From Oscheius onirici (lineage: Eukaryota > Nematoda > Chromadorea > Rhabditida > Rhabditidae), in the NCBI GenBank assembly GCA_932521025.1, contig OW051473.1, forward strand, positions 4,588,001-4,652,000: DNA of 64,000 nucleotides, read 5' to 3'. Position numbers and translations under genes: made by a program. This document shows positions 45,322 through 58,378 of this stretch, one piece after another (the first letter of the stretch is position 1; each line of letters opens with the position of its first letter). Under the pieces are notes generated by a model. The model did not search any database. It was not told where the DNA came from and worked only from the letters and a program-made list of their open reading frames with translations.

Positions 45322-47750
45322 ATGGCTGACTTTTCCTACCCGGGGGTCAATTCATTTTCTGAAGTACCCGTTGATGCATACATGGATAATCGACAATCCA
45401 GCGGTCTAAACTTGACTCCCAATAGAAGAGCCGCTGCAGTTTTGAACAGTTCGGCATCAAACAATGGAAAAATCACTCCGCGTAGAGAGATTACTCCCTT
45501 CAGAAGGTAGATTTCACAAAAAAATATCGTTGCTTTTTCAGAGATTCACAGGACACGTTGCCAGTTTATTCTCGAGGATCTGCCACCGTTCCAGAACTTC
45601 TTCCGCCGCCTACTCTGTTTCCGTCTTTAAACGATAATCTTAGTGAAGAACAATGGTTTAACGGAGAGGTTGGTTTCGAGGCAAACTATAAATTGACAAT
45701 TTCTAGATTCAACATCGAAAGTTCGTCAGTGGATTATGGACGGGAGCAGCTACGTATCTTGTCCTGTTTGCGACATTTGTGGCACTTCACTTTTCATTTT
45801 GGTCACCACTCAAATCTGTCAAAGGTAAAATAAATTTTGCCGTTTCCCTACATTTTTTAGATTCATTTCAAGCAGTCTTTTCTCCGAGACTTCATGCCCT
45901 TACATTCATTGCTTCCTGCGTGTATGGCATAGCTTCTTTCTTCTTTGCGTGTCTAATGGCCAGAGGTAATCCATTACAATGTGTTCTGTATTCAAAAAGT
46001 TATAGTGGATCAGCATAAACGAGCTTCTCTTTCACGACTGGAGACGTGGATATCGTTTTGTATCAATTTGTCGTTTTTCATTACTGTCTTCTCGCTTGGA
46101 TTCGAACTGTTTTTCGATAAAGCGCTACTCACTAACACCAGGTAGACTGTAGAATATCTATTTTTCAAAATCTTTAAGCGTCTTCAATTTTCTCTTCTGT
46201 ATTGGAACAGCACTTTCTTCAGCCGTAAATATCTTCAGTCACGATTACCAACTACTTTTCGGCGGCTTGAAACTAAAGGTGAACTAATCATTTAGTTTGA
46301 TTTATGAAAATGTTCAGAGTATCGTCAGAAACACTCCAGGCAGTCTGATCGTCACCAACATTTCCATGTCGGCCGAAGAGTCGCTCCGCCAAGGCTTAAA
46401 AGTCGTGGCTTGTACAGTTATCTCCTCTTTTTTGCTTGGTATTTTCAACCCCTTTTTAATGATAACTATTATTCAGTGCCAATCTTCTTTGGATTTTCCG
46501 GATGGCTGTTCTTATTCAACTTCAGCGGTCACTATGTGCTAGTGGTTGCTCTCACCACTCAGATCTTGATTGGACACGTCCTGCATCGAATTATCAGGCA
46601 GAAAGTTCTTCAGGTGGGCCGTTTACAGCTATTTTTCATTTGCATTTTTTTTCAGCCAATGCAGTTCCCCTTTCCTCCACCGTACACCGTCACGCATCCC
46701 AGTGCTGAGCAGAGAAGAAACATTTCGGATATGCTACTCTCTACGGACCCTCTCCTGAAAGTAAGAAAACTTAAAATACGGTTCTTATTTTATAGCTCTT
46801 CGCTTTGTTCGATCTTCGTTTTGTTGCCTGGTTTGACGTTATCAGACGTGCTGATGCTTATGCTCTCAGTCAACCTGCAGGAAATCCCAAAAACTGGAAA
46901 TCGATTTGTGAACCAACACTCGAGGTTCTGAAATCGCTGAAACATAAGATCGATGTAAGTCACAAATTGGAACTGAATTTACACTTGCGTTTACAGCAAT
47001 CTCGTAACAAAACAGCCGGTATCGACGACTCCATAATGGAAGACAGTGACGAAGAAGAGTATCTCAATCGAAATATGCTTATGATGCCTCCATCAGCACG
47101 CGGCCAATGTAAGTTTGCCTAATAGAGCGATTGAACAGTTTTGCAGTGTACTCGGCTCGAACTCGGAATCGTCACCAGACCGCTCTGAAGCCCACAAAGA
47201 AGACAGTAGAAATTACGAATCCCGTACTTCCAGAGTGAGTCACTTTTTTGTTATCTTAGTCACTGTGTGGTTTTAGCAAGGTTGCACGATGGACATTGCA
47301 CCCCGAGGAAACCGGCTTATTATCCAGACTAGAAGCAGAGATGGCGGTGCTCGCTATAGAAGGTTCGTAAGCTGTCCGCAATTGATCTCAATGACTGTTT
47401 AGCACTTGACATGTTCGTTATCAGTTCGTTCGGAGACGATCTCTACGGAGTTGTTCAGAAAGATCTGGCTCATATTGTACGCGCATTCATTGGACTTCAT
47501 AGCAGTATTGACCGCTATTTGCGGTTGAAAGGAGTAAGGAGAAGGGTTACCATAGGATAAAAACATTTTTCAGTTCTCTCAGACTGCCAACGGCAACGAG
47601 ACTCTGATGCGAGGCATCGAGGATGTTCTTGTCTCTGCCGTTACACGTATCGGCGGCAAATTCTCCACCTTCATCCGATCCATTGGACTGACCAACGCTG
47701 AATGGCGCCTCTTTGAATCCATCATGTCTCAATCCTCCATCAACACCTAA
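45322..47750 (+). CDS. ndc1: nucleoporin NDC1
   Basis: Fourteen exons give about 600 residues with 35-45 bp introns throughout. The N-terminus is Ser/Pro-rich. Six membrane segments follow, including FVSGLWTGAATYLVLFATFV, ALTFIASCVYGIASFFFACL, TWISFCINLSFFITVFSLGF, VFNFLFCIGTALSSAVNIF, VVACTVISSFLL and FFGFSGWLFLFNFSG. The C-terminal half matches NDC1/TMEM48: LFALFDLRFVAWFDV with ALSQPAGNPKNWKSIC (compare AFQDL...SLSQPGGHPHNW in the human protein) and, later, DLYGVVQKDLAHIVRAFIGL (compare the GVVQ...LP.IL..LL.LQ block). NDC1 anchors the nuclear pore complex in the pore membrane. A disordered linker with EDSDEEEY divides the halves. Stop at 47748-47750. Confidence 0.88.
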
Positions 47751-48239
47751 GTCATGAATTTATCCAAAAATGTTTTCTACATGTTTTGAATTTACGGTAC
47801 AGTCTTGTTGTAACTGATCCCAGTTTCTAATTGATCTTTCTCCCTTGTTGATTTTTACAAGCTTTGCCGCTATGTACTGATAAACAGTTGTTATGACAAC
47901 TTTTTCTATTACATAAAAAGAGACCGACAAAAAATTGTGCCAAACCAAAATTAACCTTTTGATGTCCGATTAGGTCATCCGGCCGCGACAAGTTGCAGTT
48001 GTGCGTCCTCGGGTTGATACTATCACCTGCTGTCACATTGATTCTTCGGCATTACTGTGTGTGTCTCAACTACAGCGGATACCTTTTGGCGGCTTTCGGA
48101 AATACGCAGGTACTGGGTGTTTCCCGTCTCACCTTCAGCTTTTTTTTCTCTTCCGCCGCCATTAAATTTAAGCTAGCAATTGATTTACACCTTTCCAGAC
48201 GCACCAGACAGTTCTTTTGAATCTGACGGCTGGCTAGCT

Positions 48240-50042
48240 ATGTCGTCTATGCTCCAGCATCGACAATTTCCATTACTAGCCTTACTATTTCAACTGACGT
48301 TTCTTATACTATTCTCTATATTCTGCCGGTATATCGATCCTCTCGATGACAGTAGAAGGATCTATTCTCACACAGACTATCCTTGTAAGTCTTTGGCTTT
48401 ATAACTTGGAACAGAGTCTCTTTGGAACAACTATATCTTTCAGTGTTCCAGGATGTCCATTTGATGATCTTTGTTGGTTTCGGATTTCTCATGGCTTTCT
48501 TAAAAGTAACTTTTTTCTTTTTTTTAAACTTTCTATTGTCTAGAAATATGGGTTCTCTGCAGTATCCGTCAATCTATTGTTGTCTGCTTTTGTGATTCAG
48601 TGGGCGATGCTAATGAGAGGTTTTCTTTCTAAACAGTTCCAAGAAAAGGGTGTTTTCAGTATTGGAGTACCAGAGTGAGTCATTTTCAGTAATCAAATTA
48701 GATATTTTTAGAATGATTTGTGCGGACTGTTCATGTGCCGCTGTCCTGATCACGATGGGAGTTCTTCTCGGAAAAATGACACCAGCGCAGTTCTTATTAC
48801 TGGCGTTCTGTGAAACGACAATATCAGTTCTGGTCGAGCATGTCATTTTCAACATATTTCATGTAAGCATGTTCGCCGGGGAAAAAGTATAGAAACAGGT
48901 CAATGATGGTGGAAGATCTATGGCTGTTCACCTATTCGGAGCTTACTTTGGTCTGACCGCGTCAATAGTCGGCCACAAGAAAAACGTGATGGAAATGAAT
49001 GAACAGGGATCCATAAACCATTCTGATCTATTCTCAATGATTGGTCAGAACACAAAATAAACAGCACAAAGAGTATTTTAGGTACGCTGCTTCTCTGGGT
49101 ATTCTTTCCATCATTCAATGCTGCTGTTCAAGAACCTGGTAATGCAAAATCCGGGATTTTAGATCAGAAATTTAGAGGATGCTCGACACAGAGCCATCAT
49201 GAATACTTATCTTGCCATGGCAAGTGGCACCGTTACAACTTTTTTATTATCATCTTGGCATGATAACTTGGGTCGTTTTAACATGATGCATATTCAAAGT
49301 TCTACCTTGGCCGGAGGAGTGGCTATCGGTAAGTGTTTACTTTTCAACTTACCGATGTTAAGGATCCGCTGCAAATGCGGTGCTGTATCCTTCTCATGCT
49401 GTCATGTGCGGAATAGCTGGAAGTTTAGTATCCGTTTTAGGACATACCCATCTCACAGTTAGTTGAAAATCATATTTGTTTCAATTATCCTCAGCCTTTC
49501 CTCGAGAAAAAGTTTCACATCTATGACACTTGTGGAGTACACAATCTGCACGGTATTCCCGGATTACTTTCTGGCTTTCTTAGTATCATTTTTGCGTTAT
49601 TCTATGAATCGGACAGCTATGGAAAAACGTAAGAAGACATATTTTTGAATCAAACACAGATTTCAGATTGTACCACATCTACCCATATTACGAAGGTGGT
49701 CCCATGCAGGGAGATAGAAATAATGTTAGCCAAGCGTTGTATCAGCTAGCTGGCATGGGTGTAGCTCTGGGAGCTGCCATAATTGGCGGATTAGGAACAG
49801 GTAAAAAGGACTTGTAGTAGCTTACAATTGGTTAGGCTTATTGCTGCGGATACGACTTTGGAACTCTGTTGAAGATCCTCGGTTCCCTTATGGAGAGACC
49901 AACTACTATTCTCATGCCGACACTAACTACTTCAGTAAGGTAAGAAAAAGCAATCTACCTCATTGCCAACAACACTTTTCAGTATCAACGAGCACGAGAA
50001 CAGGAAATTCTAGAACGACAACAACTTCAAGAAATTTATTAG
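48240..50042 (+). CDS. Rh-type ammonium transporter
   Basis: About twelve exons, about 470 residues, with ten or more hydrophobic segments. Family blocks are clear: FPLLALLFQLTFLILFSIFC, DVHLMIFVGFGFLMAFLKKY, GFSAVSVNLLLSAFVIQWAM, and HLFGAYFGLTASIVGHKKN. Later come NMMHIQSSTLAGGVAIG, followed by PSHAMCGIAGSLVSVLGHTH and DTCGVHNLHGIPGLLSGFLS. The last holds the conserved pore His region of Rh proteins (DTCGVHNLHG). GQ/GG-rich helices follow (YQLAGMGVALGAAIIGGLGT). Rh glycoproteins move ammonia and possibly carbon dioxide across epithelial membranes; in nematodes they serve ammonium excretion through hypodermis or gut. The cytosolic tail is Glu/Arg/Gln-rich. The start was taken at MSSMLQHRQFP, one of two close in-frame ATGs (48240 and 48249). 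Confidence 0.9.
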
Positions 50043-50454
50043 TGTTTGTGCAGATTTCTGTACTATCTCATTTCTTCATTCGCTCACATATCTGCATTAA
50101 GTTTTTTTTCGGAAATAGCATTTTGTCGACTATATTTAGCTACGGTTCTATCCAGACAGTTTTCAGCTCGCGATGATCCGATTAATTTGCGCTTTTTTGG
50201 CAGTTGCGCGATGAGCCGCATCAAATAATCGGTTGGAGTTGGCGCCTTAGGAGAAAGCTTGTCACTCAGCTCACGACTGTTTGATATCTGCGTCTCCGAA
50301 ATTTGAGTGCTCTAGACTCAGCACGCGACTCCATCAGCTATCACCGAACTGACCTCTGCGCACTCTCCACTTTTTATGCTATTTTGGCCTCTCGCGAGGG
50401 ACTACAAAAGGCGGTCCGCCTCTTTCTCAGCATTCGGCTCAGACTGCTCACAAC

Positions 50455-53318
50455 ATGATCAGGTATGCATTCTCCAGATAGTTTTTTGTTGTTGCTTCTT
50501 TTTGGCGTGTTGCATAATTCAGGTTCTGCTCTGATATGATGTTGATAAACTTACATTACTACGTTTGCAAGACTTTCATCTCTTTATTCCTAAAAAACTA
50601 GTGCATATTTGGGATGAATATAAATGCTGCATAAAATAGAAACAAAGAACTCCGAGCTTTGCATTAGCGCTGAACTTGTTCCTTGAATATTCGCAATAAT
50701 CTCTACTGAACTCGAAACAAAAACTGATTTATGCATACACGTAGCCGCAATGATTCTTAACAGCATACCGAGTAGCTGTGCTCTATCAAACTTACTAGCG
50801 CTGTTGTTTAATTACCGTGCTTCAAATATAGCCTGGTTGAGATAATCTTTGCCATTCTTTAAGTCTAACGTGCATCGCTCCGTGTTTTTGCGTAGGTACT
50901 TTTTTGATCCCGACCCCTCAAAACATCCTAATGCGCAAAAGAGCTCGGTTCCACTACAGCGAAGTAGGCTCTCACGAACGGGCGCGGCTCTTTTTAGACG
51001 TGCGTCCAGTGTTGAAGGGCGCACATCTTGGCTGACCACTGTTGACAGCGAAAAATGAAGTGCAAACAATCAGCGTACACAAATGATACGCGGCGTTTCA
51101 AGAAAACGCCTTTACGATTGAGTACAGGATGTACTGGGAGCAAGTGGTCGCACTTTAGGAACAACATCTAAACCAAAATAACGCTAACCATTGTACAACA
51201 ACTACATGAAGATAAACGTTCCAGAAGTCTTCTTATATTAGCCGTGATTGGCAATGCTGCCGCACAATACGCCATCCAGAGAACCAGCGGTACGTTCCCT
51301 TGTTTTGCCTTACCTTTTACGTAAACAATCGTGCTCCTTGAGATCGTGATTGTTTATTATATCTTGGGAAAATCAAACACTCGATCAATGAATCTCAAAC
51401 AAGCCAAGATTGCAGCATCCGACAATGTCCCAGCTTGGTATCAAATGGCCAAGCCTTCTCAGGCTCCAAGCTACGCCTTCGAAAGAGGGAATCAGTACGA
51501 ACGTCTTGACAGGCCTCAGCCTCAACACACTAACACCTATGCTGGGTATCTGAACATTCTTAAGAGACTAATCGAATACTTTAGATATCCTGCCGCCTAT
51601 GGAGCTCGACCAAGCTTCCCTGATATGCAGGGCATGGCTGCCGTTCCTCAACAGCGGCGTTTTACGGGTGGATCGGATGTGAGTGCACACTGGCATCACT
51701 ACCGCAGCCAGCACCAGCACCAAATAACCTCACTTGGCTCTTTGATGAACGACTGGGATAGGTGGTACGGACGTGCCAAAGCGCTATATTATGTGAACAA
51801 GTTGATCGGCTGGCAAAACTTGGGCAGTCTGTTCATCGTTTAAAAGTCATGTATTGAACACCTACTTAGTTCATTACCCATTGACGCTTTATTATGGGTT
51901 CATTTTTCGCGAGTAGTTTGTAGACGGAAACGGGACCTTTTCAGTTATTATCGTATGTCGCATCGACACTTGCTTTTTAACCTATCCACTTTCTTCTCTA
52001 ATGAGGTGAACAATTTATCAGGATCAAGTTTGTCTAATTGTAGAAGATTCTTTTACATCTGATAAATTGTTCACTTCAGCTTTTGTTTTGTTTCTGCACA
52101 AAAATGGGGCTAAAGTTTCTACTTCTTAAGGGTCTCCCTCTGTCTGCACTCACTTTCGCTTCATCTGTTGATTCTTCGCTTTTTCTAATGCTTGTTTTCC
52201 TTTTAGCAAAAGCCCTATTCATCTTCCATCAAGCGGTACCACAAGCTGTTGCTTCATAAATCTACCACCACAACTACCTCACAACCGCCAGTGACCGTAA
52301 CCCAGAAAAGACCAAAGTCATTGGGCAACATTTATTCAACTATCACTCCAAGATCTCTTGAACGCTTGACCAGAGATAGAATGACCTGGAGAAAACTCAC
52401 TCCCAAGCCTTCGACTCCCAGCAATCCCTCTACGACTTCGACCCCGACAACCACGACTATTCCTTCCACTACAGCAAGGTTCATTTGTAACAGGATCATC
52501 GACGAACTCCTTGCTAGTACTCAGAAAACTATTGGACCCTTCCGACCGGTTGAACGGACTTTCAAGCCACGACGACTGGAACCAACAACGACCACCGTTG
52601 CTACTACGTCGACTAAGGCGCTAACGCTTCTCGATATTATTTGGGTGGGCACTGTTTGGTAAAGGGTAACTGCATGTTTTGCTCCTATTAGATATGTCCT
52701 TCTATTCTTTCTCAGACTACTTTTCTACTCGAAACTGATGGAACAGCCTAATGCAGTTATTAATTTTACCAGTCTACCAAACTAATATAATTTGAAAGAA
52801 TAAAATGAAATTAATGTTTTCAGCCCAACTCTGAACTTTTGGCCGCAATCAAGGATGTCGTTGCCAAGTTCAAGGCATCTCTTGACGAGACCGGACTAAA
52901 TGAAGATGTCAGACTTATGGGAAGTCAGTTGCGCAATACATGGCATCAGTTGAGAACAGGTAGCCAGATCAGACCGGGTGGGTCAAGGGGTTAGCAATTT
53001 TCATTTTTGCATGCTTTCTCTCCCTCATGCGTGGGCGTGTCGGTTTCATTTGAGGGCTGCTCCCCTATCTTTTCGGAATGTCTCTTGGTTTTGTGCATTT
53101 TTGAATCTCAATCTGAGGAGCGACCTTTAGGTGTCGACCGAGGCGTCAAGGCAGTAAAACAGAGTGCTGAAATGTCTGTCCGAGATTTCAACTACGGTAC
53201 CCTCCAAGCCCCTATCAGAGGATACGAAGTCGTTTCAGGACCAATGAACGAACAACTTGGACGACTCTTGGAGAAAGCCGCTGCCGACGCCACGGAGCAG
53301 AAGACGTTAAGAGATTGA
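50455..53318 (+). CDS. secreted Thr/Pro-rich protein with helical C-terminus
   Basis: Exon 1 (ATG ATC AG at 50455) splices across about 770 bp to 51222, completing a signal peptide, MIRSLLILAVIGNAAA. The mature part reads ASDNVPAWYQMAKPSQAPSY, then PAAYGARPSFPDMQG, and after a further intron (51678-52206) QKPYSSSIKRYHKL. A Thr-rich, mucin-like block (STTTTTSQPPVTVTQKRPKS and STTSTPTTTTIPSTTAR) follows. The last two exons give helices AAIKDVVAKFKASLDETG and GVDRGVKAVKQSAEMSVRDF, ending at 53318. The frame also reads on through the 51678 donor for 55 codons to a stop at 51843, so a short isoform by intron retention is possible. Function unknown; O-glycosylated secreted protein is an inference. 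AATAAA at 53372. Confidence 0.65.
52006..52074. repeat. 16-bp inverted repeat in an intron
   Basis: Arms 52006-52021 and 52059-52074 (GTGAACAATTTATCAG and its exact complement) with a 37-bp loop, inside the long intron of the secreted Thr-rich gene. Confidence 0.8.
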
Positions 53319-53371
53319 ATGTTGAAGTTTTCCAGTCAGGGAAACAATTGAGTACGTACATTGTACGAGTT

Positions 53372-53377
53372 AATAAA
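53372..53377 (+). terminator. polyadenylation signal of the secreted Thr-rich gene
   Basis: AATAAA 54 bp past the stop at 53318 and 107 bp before the stop of the convergent SLC17-type gene. Confidence 0.6.
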
Positions 53378-53483
53378 GTTATTATTGACGCAGCTATCAC
53401 ATTTCTACACGCATAAGAAGAAAATCTCAAAATGTAAAGGCACCTTAAAGCCATGGTTAGAGATGAAAAAACACGTAATAGGT

Positions 53484-55471
53484 TTAAGGAAGCTCTTCAA
53501 CCCGATCAGACGATATGCTGTTGCCATTTTCTTCTTTTTCTTCTGAAAATTGAGAATTGTATGCTTTGTAAGCGGTCATACCAATTTCAGCAATCAATGA
53601 AACCTTGTTCTCCAGTAGAGAAGGAAGGGGAAATTTTTCAATTGATTCGTCTACAAGACGGTTATCAGAAATATTGGCTGCTAGTTGACTAAAAGCCGGT
53701 GTTCTGTTAGCAGAAGTACTGTAGTTCCATGACTGGATATCTCCTGCAAATTCTTTTCTTCTATATTCTATTGTCTCTTACCAGATCCCCAGGCAGTGAA
53801 GATTACCGCAGATGATGTGCACAAAAAGATGTATACCCACATAACATTCCTCCACTCTTCGGGTGTGCCCTTAAACAAAAATGAATAGAGATGAAGCGAA
53901 TCTTACTGTTGTTTTGAATACTGTGATGAGAATAGGGGTTGCAAACCGAGCACCAAAGCCGATTATTTGAATGATGGAGCTCAGAACACCAATGTGGTTT
54001 GGTGCAATTGAGAGCAGTGAAGTAAGGAAGCCTGAGATGCAAAGACCGAAACCTCCTCCGATACAGCAAAGAAGAACAAGAGCCAACTGCGGAGTTGAAC
54101 TGTCAACACAATAACCGAGCAAAGCGAAACTGATCGAAATGATGATCATTGCTTGAAGGCACTTTGTTAGGAAAAAACAAAGCTTACCACATAGTTGAGA
54201 AATTTTACAACATGTTGTAGGACTGACGATTTTACGCCATTTGAGCTCATCCATGAAATAACCCCATCCAACTTTTGAAAGAAGATTGAACACATGAGGA
54301 ATGGAAGAAAATAGCCCGTTCTAAATTATTGTGTTTGGAAAGTTTTGGTATATCCATACGTTTTTGACATCAAGTTGCAGAACGTCTTTAAAGTATACCG
54401 GCATGTAGACAAGTAAAAAGGTAAGCATCATGTTGGTGACCACACTTCCGAAAATGTTGGCTATCAACGGCTTTGACTTGATCATTTCTAGCCAAGGTAT
54501 ACGCTGTTTTCATAAGAATTACACTAACAAATACTGGTACCTTCTCTCCCTTTGTCATAGCTTTGGGAATGTGATGCTCCAAATACGCTCTTTCCTTGTC
54601 GGTAATCCATTTACTTTTAGCAGGTGAATTATTTACTGTTGCGAGCCACATTACGGTCCATAATATTCCAAGGCAACCGCACAAGTAGAACACAGAAGGC
54701 CAACGAAGAGGACTGTCGCATAGAGCGGCAGCCGCAGGGTTACCGATGATTCCTTAAACCTTTTTAAACATCTTTTTTGTCATTTTTACCAGCAAACTGA
54801 TTTCCAGAGGTATACAATGATGCTCCGAGACTCTTCTCATGTACTGGAATCCAACGTGTTACCATTGCATTAAGTCCCGGAAGCATGAGACCCTAAATTA
54901 TTCTTTCTGCTCCTAGAATAGAACACGCTTACCTCGCCAAGTCCCATAATTAATCGAAGGACAAACACGGCATATTCTCCAAGTGACTCTGCTGCTAACG
55001 GCGTTAGAAGTGAAGCAAACGACAAAGTCAAAACCGAAATCAGCAAAAGATGACGGACCGACTTTCTGTCCATGTAGTAACCGGCATGAAATGTAACAAG
55101 AATACCACCTTAAAGTATTTCTGTGAAATTTAATACAATTCTTACCAAAAGAAGCAGCTGCAACAATGTTGTTCTGCATTGCAATCGACCAAATGTAGGT
55201 TCCCTGAAAATAATAATGATCAGAATAGTGTGATAGCAAACTCCGTAGTCCTTTATAGACGATGTATCATTGATTCCAGATTCCAAAGCTACGGCAGTAG
55301 AATTGACCATGCAATTTATGGTGATTCCAATGTTATTTGTGATGATGGCCATTGTGAAGTACCCGAACATCAAAAGAAGCATTAAGTGGAAACGTCTGGA
55401 GAATGGATGAAGAAATGCTAAACCTTATTTAGTTTTGCTAACAAAAATTACTTACGATGATGGTCAACCAT
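53484..55471 (-). CDS. SLC17-type anion/sodium-phosphate family transporter
   Basis: Ten exons, about 500 residues, major facilitator fold. MVDHHPFLHPFSRRFHLMLL leads into helix 1 with GYFTMAIITNNIGITINCMV, then a glycosylated lumenal loop with NxS/T sites. Next come YIWSIAMQNNIVAAASFGGG and GYYMDRKSVRHLLLISVLTL, the MFS loop 2-3 region with its DRK motif. Then VFVLRLIMGLGEGLMLPGLN followed by RWIPVHEKSLGASLYTSGNQ, the hallmark of SLC17 (compare RWIPP.ERS......SG.Q.G). Also GIIGNPAAAALCDS, LLVYMPVYFKDVL and, at the end, GTPEEWRNVMWVYIFLCTSS and WGSGDIQSWN, again SLC17-like. Family members carry glutamate, sialic acid, urate or phosphate; which one here cannot be told. The long Ser/Glu-rich tail is unusual. 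Confidence 0.85.
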
Positions 55472-56855
55472 GTTCTGCGCTTCTTTCGCAGTAGCTGAAA
55501 TATAGAAGTACAAGACCGAAATCGGAGAAAACAATGAAAAACTTGATTCAAAGGCGCTGAAGAGAAGTATTTTCATTCCAAGAGGGGAGAAGAGCAAAAG
55601 ATGGCGGTAAAAGAAACTAGAAGCTTGGAAGTTATCAATAGGGAGGTCTGCGTATGATAAATTTTTTGAGATCAATGTCCTAACGATAAAACCGGGAACA
55701 ACCACATTTTTCCGATAGTCTTTGTTCCCGGTAGTTGTAAAGGATAAGAGAGTCAGCCTTTTAATGAAATTTTTGAAAGGAAGTTCAAGAGCAAATAAGA
55801 ATGACAAATTGCGCCTTCGTTGCAGCATCATATTCTTTTACCCAAAGAGCAAGTTCAAACAGCAGTGAACGCGGCTACACGGGTGCAATGTTTCGAACCG
55901 ATAACAAGTGAAAAGCAAGGAATGAGCGGTAGACCTGCAATAGAAGAGCAAAGTATCAACTGGAAGACGGATCTGAGCAATGATAAAACGGACTATTCTC
56001 AGGCCATTTAAGTTTTTCGTTGTATATCATTAAAAAAAGACGTGCTGTGTGATCTGTCAAGAAAAATGTGCTTTTTGTCTCAGCAAGCGGAAAATGACTC
56101 TTATCTTCCAGCATCTGATTTGCAACAGATGCACTGATGTAAGATCTGTGAAATTAGAAGCAGTAGCAAAGTCAGAACAAATCGTTTTCTAGAAAAAATC
56201 CGAAAAAATGTTTTTGCTACTCTAGCGGATGCTCTGAGGACGTTAATGCAAGGAATAAACATACCATGGCCGACAAAAGTATCGAATTGCTTGATGGAGG
56301 TTCTACCAGGAGTGCGTGATAAGACTCACCCCATGATGGGATTTAACTTTTGCCAAATGGGATTTTCCCGAGCAGGCGTCTGCTCTTTTTATTTGGCTCA
56401 GATCGAAGTGCAATGTTACGCAACGAGGACAAACACAGCTCCGACATATTACCAATCCGCGCCTGAAAAGATGTGTTCTAAGCTCTTTGCGTGTTCTCAT
56501 CATGTGAAAGCTAGATTATGCTAGCAGGATGACAAGTGGGAAAAATTTCGCATACGCGACTGATCCGCAGAGTGCTCATGGCGGAAAGCTGCGTTCAGTG
56601 AGAACAGCTGAGATTGGAAATTGGCTAGGCGGCAGGGGCAAAAGCGGTCCATGGCAACGAATAGCGCCTGGAAAACAGCTAGAGAAACAAAAATGTACCC
56701 ATCATGTGACATTTTATTAGTTAATTACAAGTATTTGGATCGTAAAAGGTGAAAGACGGAATGAGCAACTTTCAATGAGGTTCGACTGTTTGTACAGATG
56801 ACACGGATTCGCCTACTTGACGAAATTAGACGGCACATTGGTTCAACAAGCTATA
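55472..56855. other. intergenic region
   Basis: Between the SLC17-type gene start and the WAP gene end. Frames 55820-56011 and 56246-56524 (plus) lack motifs; no gene supported. Confidence 0.45.
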
Positions 56856-57466
56856 TCAAACACAGACATTGTAACCACATAGTGATGGGCAACAGCTCTT
56901 TCCGCGGCCACATTGTGAATCAGCAGAACACCAGTTGAGATTCATTGTGCTTCGGCAATTAACAAAAAGCTGACTGGGTAGAGGGCACTGCGGTACTTGA
57001 TAACTGCAAAACTTTTTTAATGCAAATGTATGATTACCTGGATTTGATTGTATTTCTGGCGCAGCAATAGCCGGAATCTGAGAGACATACTGCTCCAGAT
57101 TCACATATTGTAGATGACCGGCAAAAAGAATAACTCGACGAACATTCGTCTGAAGCACAATTGTATGCGAATTCACAAACTTCACCAACCGATACCTAGC
57201 ACCCGTTTGGTCAAAGAATTCACGCCCGTGACTTCTGCTCTATATCGATGAAAACCATTCAACAACTCTCCTCTCAGCTCTGGCACTGATACTTCAGGTG
57301 TTGGAGCTCTGATTCTCGAAAAGCGAATCCGATAAATTCCATTGCACTCGGATCTCAGATGGTCTTGGTGCAGGGCTCGCCAGTAGGCACACCAGTCAAG
57401 AGATCGTATAGAGCTTCCCGTAGAAAGAAATAGAACAAACAGTATCACGTAGCGCAAAAAGATCAT
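56856..57466 (-). CDS. secreted WAP-domain protein
   Basis: Three exons, about 170 residues. A signal peptide (MIFLRYVILFVLFLSTGSS) precedes SLDWCAYWRALHQDHLRSEC, then a spacer of about 60 residues. Exon 2 has a Cys-rich EB-like block (DECSSSYSFC...ICESGAVCLSDSGYCC). Exon 3 holds a WAP (four-disulfide core) motif: CPLPSQLFVNC, then WCSADSQCGRGKSCCPSLC and C at the end, with the diagnostic CC pair and eight Cys. WAP domains usually inhibit serine proteases or act as antimicrobial peptides; in nematodes they are common secreted proteins. The stop follows the last Cys-Val. Introns at about 57,014-57,049 and 57,147-57,195 preserve frame. Confidence 0.75.
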
Positions 57467-58378
57467 CTAAAAAGACAATAGAAAACTGGTCAATAGAAGT
57501 GATCAACGTGAAAATGGCCTGAAAATAGTTGGAGGAGAGTTCATAATAAAGTAGTCGAAAAAAACTTTGTAGCCCAAATTAAAACATTGCAGAACTAAAT
57601 ATTTTTTGAAACATAATCATAGTAAAAAGTGACCAAGTTAAGCATATTATACAGGTGTTCACGGATGTTCTTAAGATCCTTGAATAATCGAAAGGCGGAA
57701 CAGGAAGAGTAAGTGTTTGGGACAAGCCGACAGGTTCCGGAGCCCGCCGAAATCGCAACCTATCTTCGGTGGGAGCTCGATCCAAAAAAGTCTATTGTGC
57801 GTGCATCGTAAACAGGCAATCGAGAAAGACTGTGGAGATGAAAGAGACGCAAACTAATGGTAAACAATTTCTAGCCGACAACCGATCGCCCACTTCGCAG
57901 AAACGCCGGAAGCTATTGGGAGGTCTTGCGGCACAGGTCCGAAATGGCTTTTCAGCCAGAGCCGCTTGAGTGAAACGTCAGCTGTGCTTCTTGGTCAAGT
58001 GATAGAAAAACAACGGTTTCTGGACAACGGTTTGGCCGGCAGGAACAAGCGATTAACGCCAAACACTCGCTAATCCACAAATACAAGATGTTCCGACAAG
58101 CGGGAAAGCTCGAGGACCACTATGACGTAAAAGAGCAGCCCTTATCATGAAGTATGAACGGTATTCAGTTTCAGGTGCGCACCGATTCGTGTGTCCTCCT
58201 TCAAGAGGCGCGAAACATTAGAATATGCAAACGAGACAAAAGCACTCAGTGTGCTAAGCAAATGAATCCAACGCAAGGAATCACACCTATCAAAATCGCT
58301 TGATTGTTAAGGGTCAAAAATCGCATTTTTCTCAAGATTTGCCATCGCCGTAAGACTATTGCTCACGGCCCAGTGCAT
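57467..58378. other. intergenic region
   Basis: No gene supported; the frame at 57769-57969 shows no motif. Confidence 0.45.
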
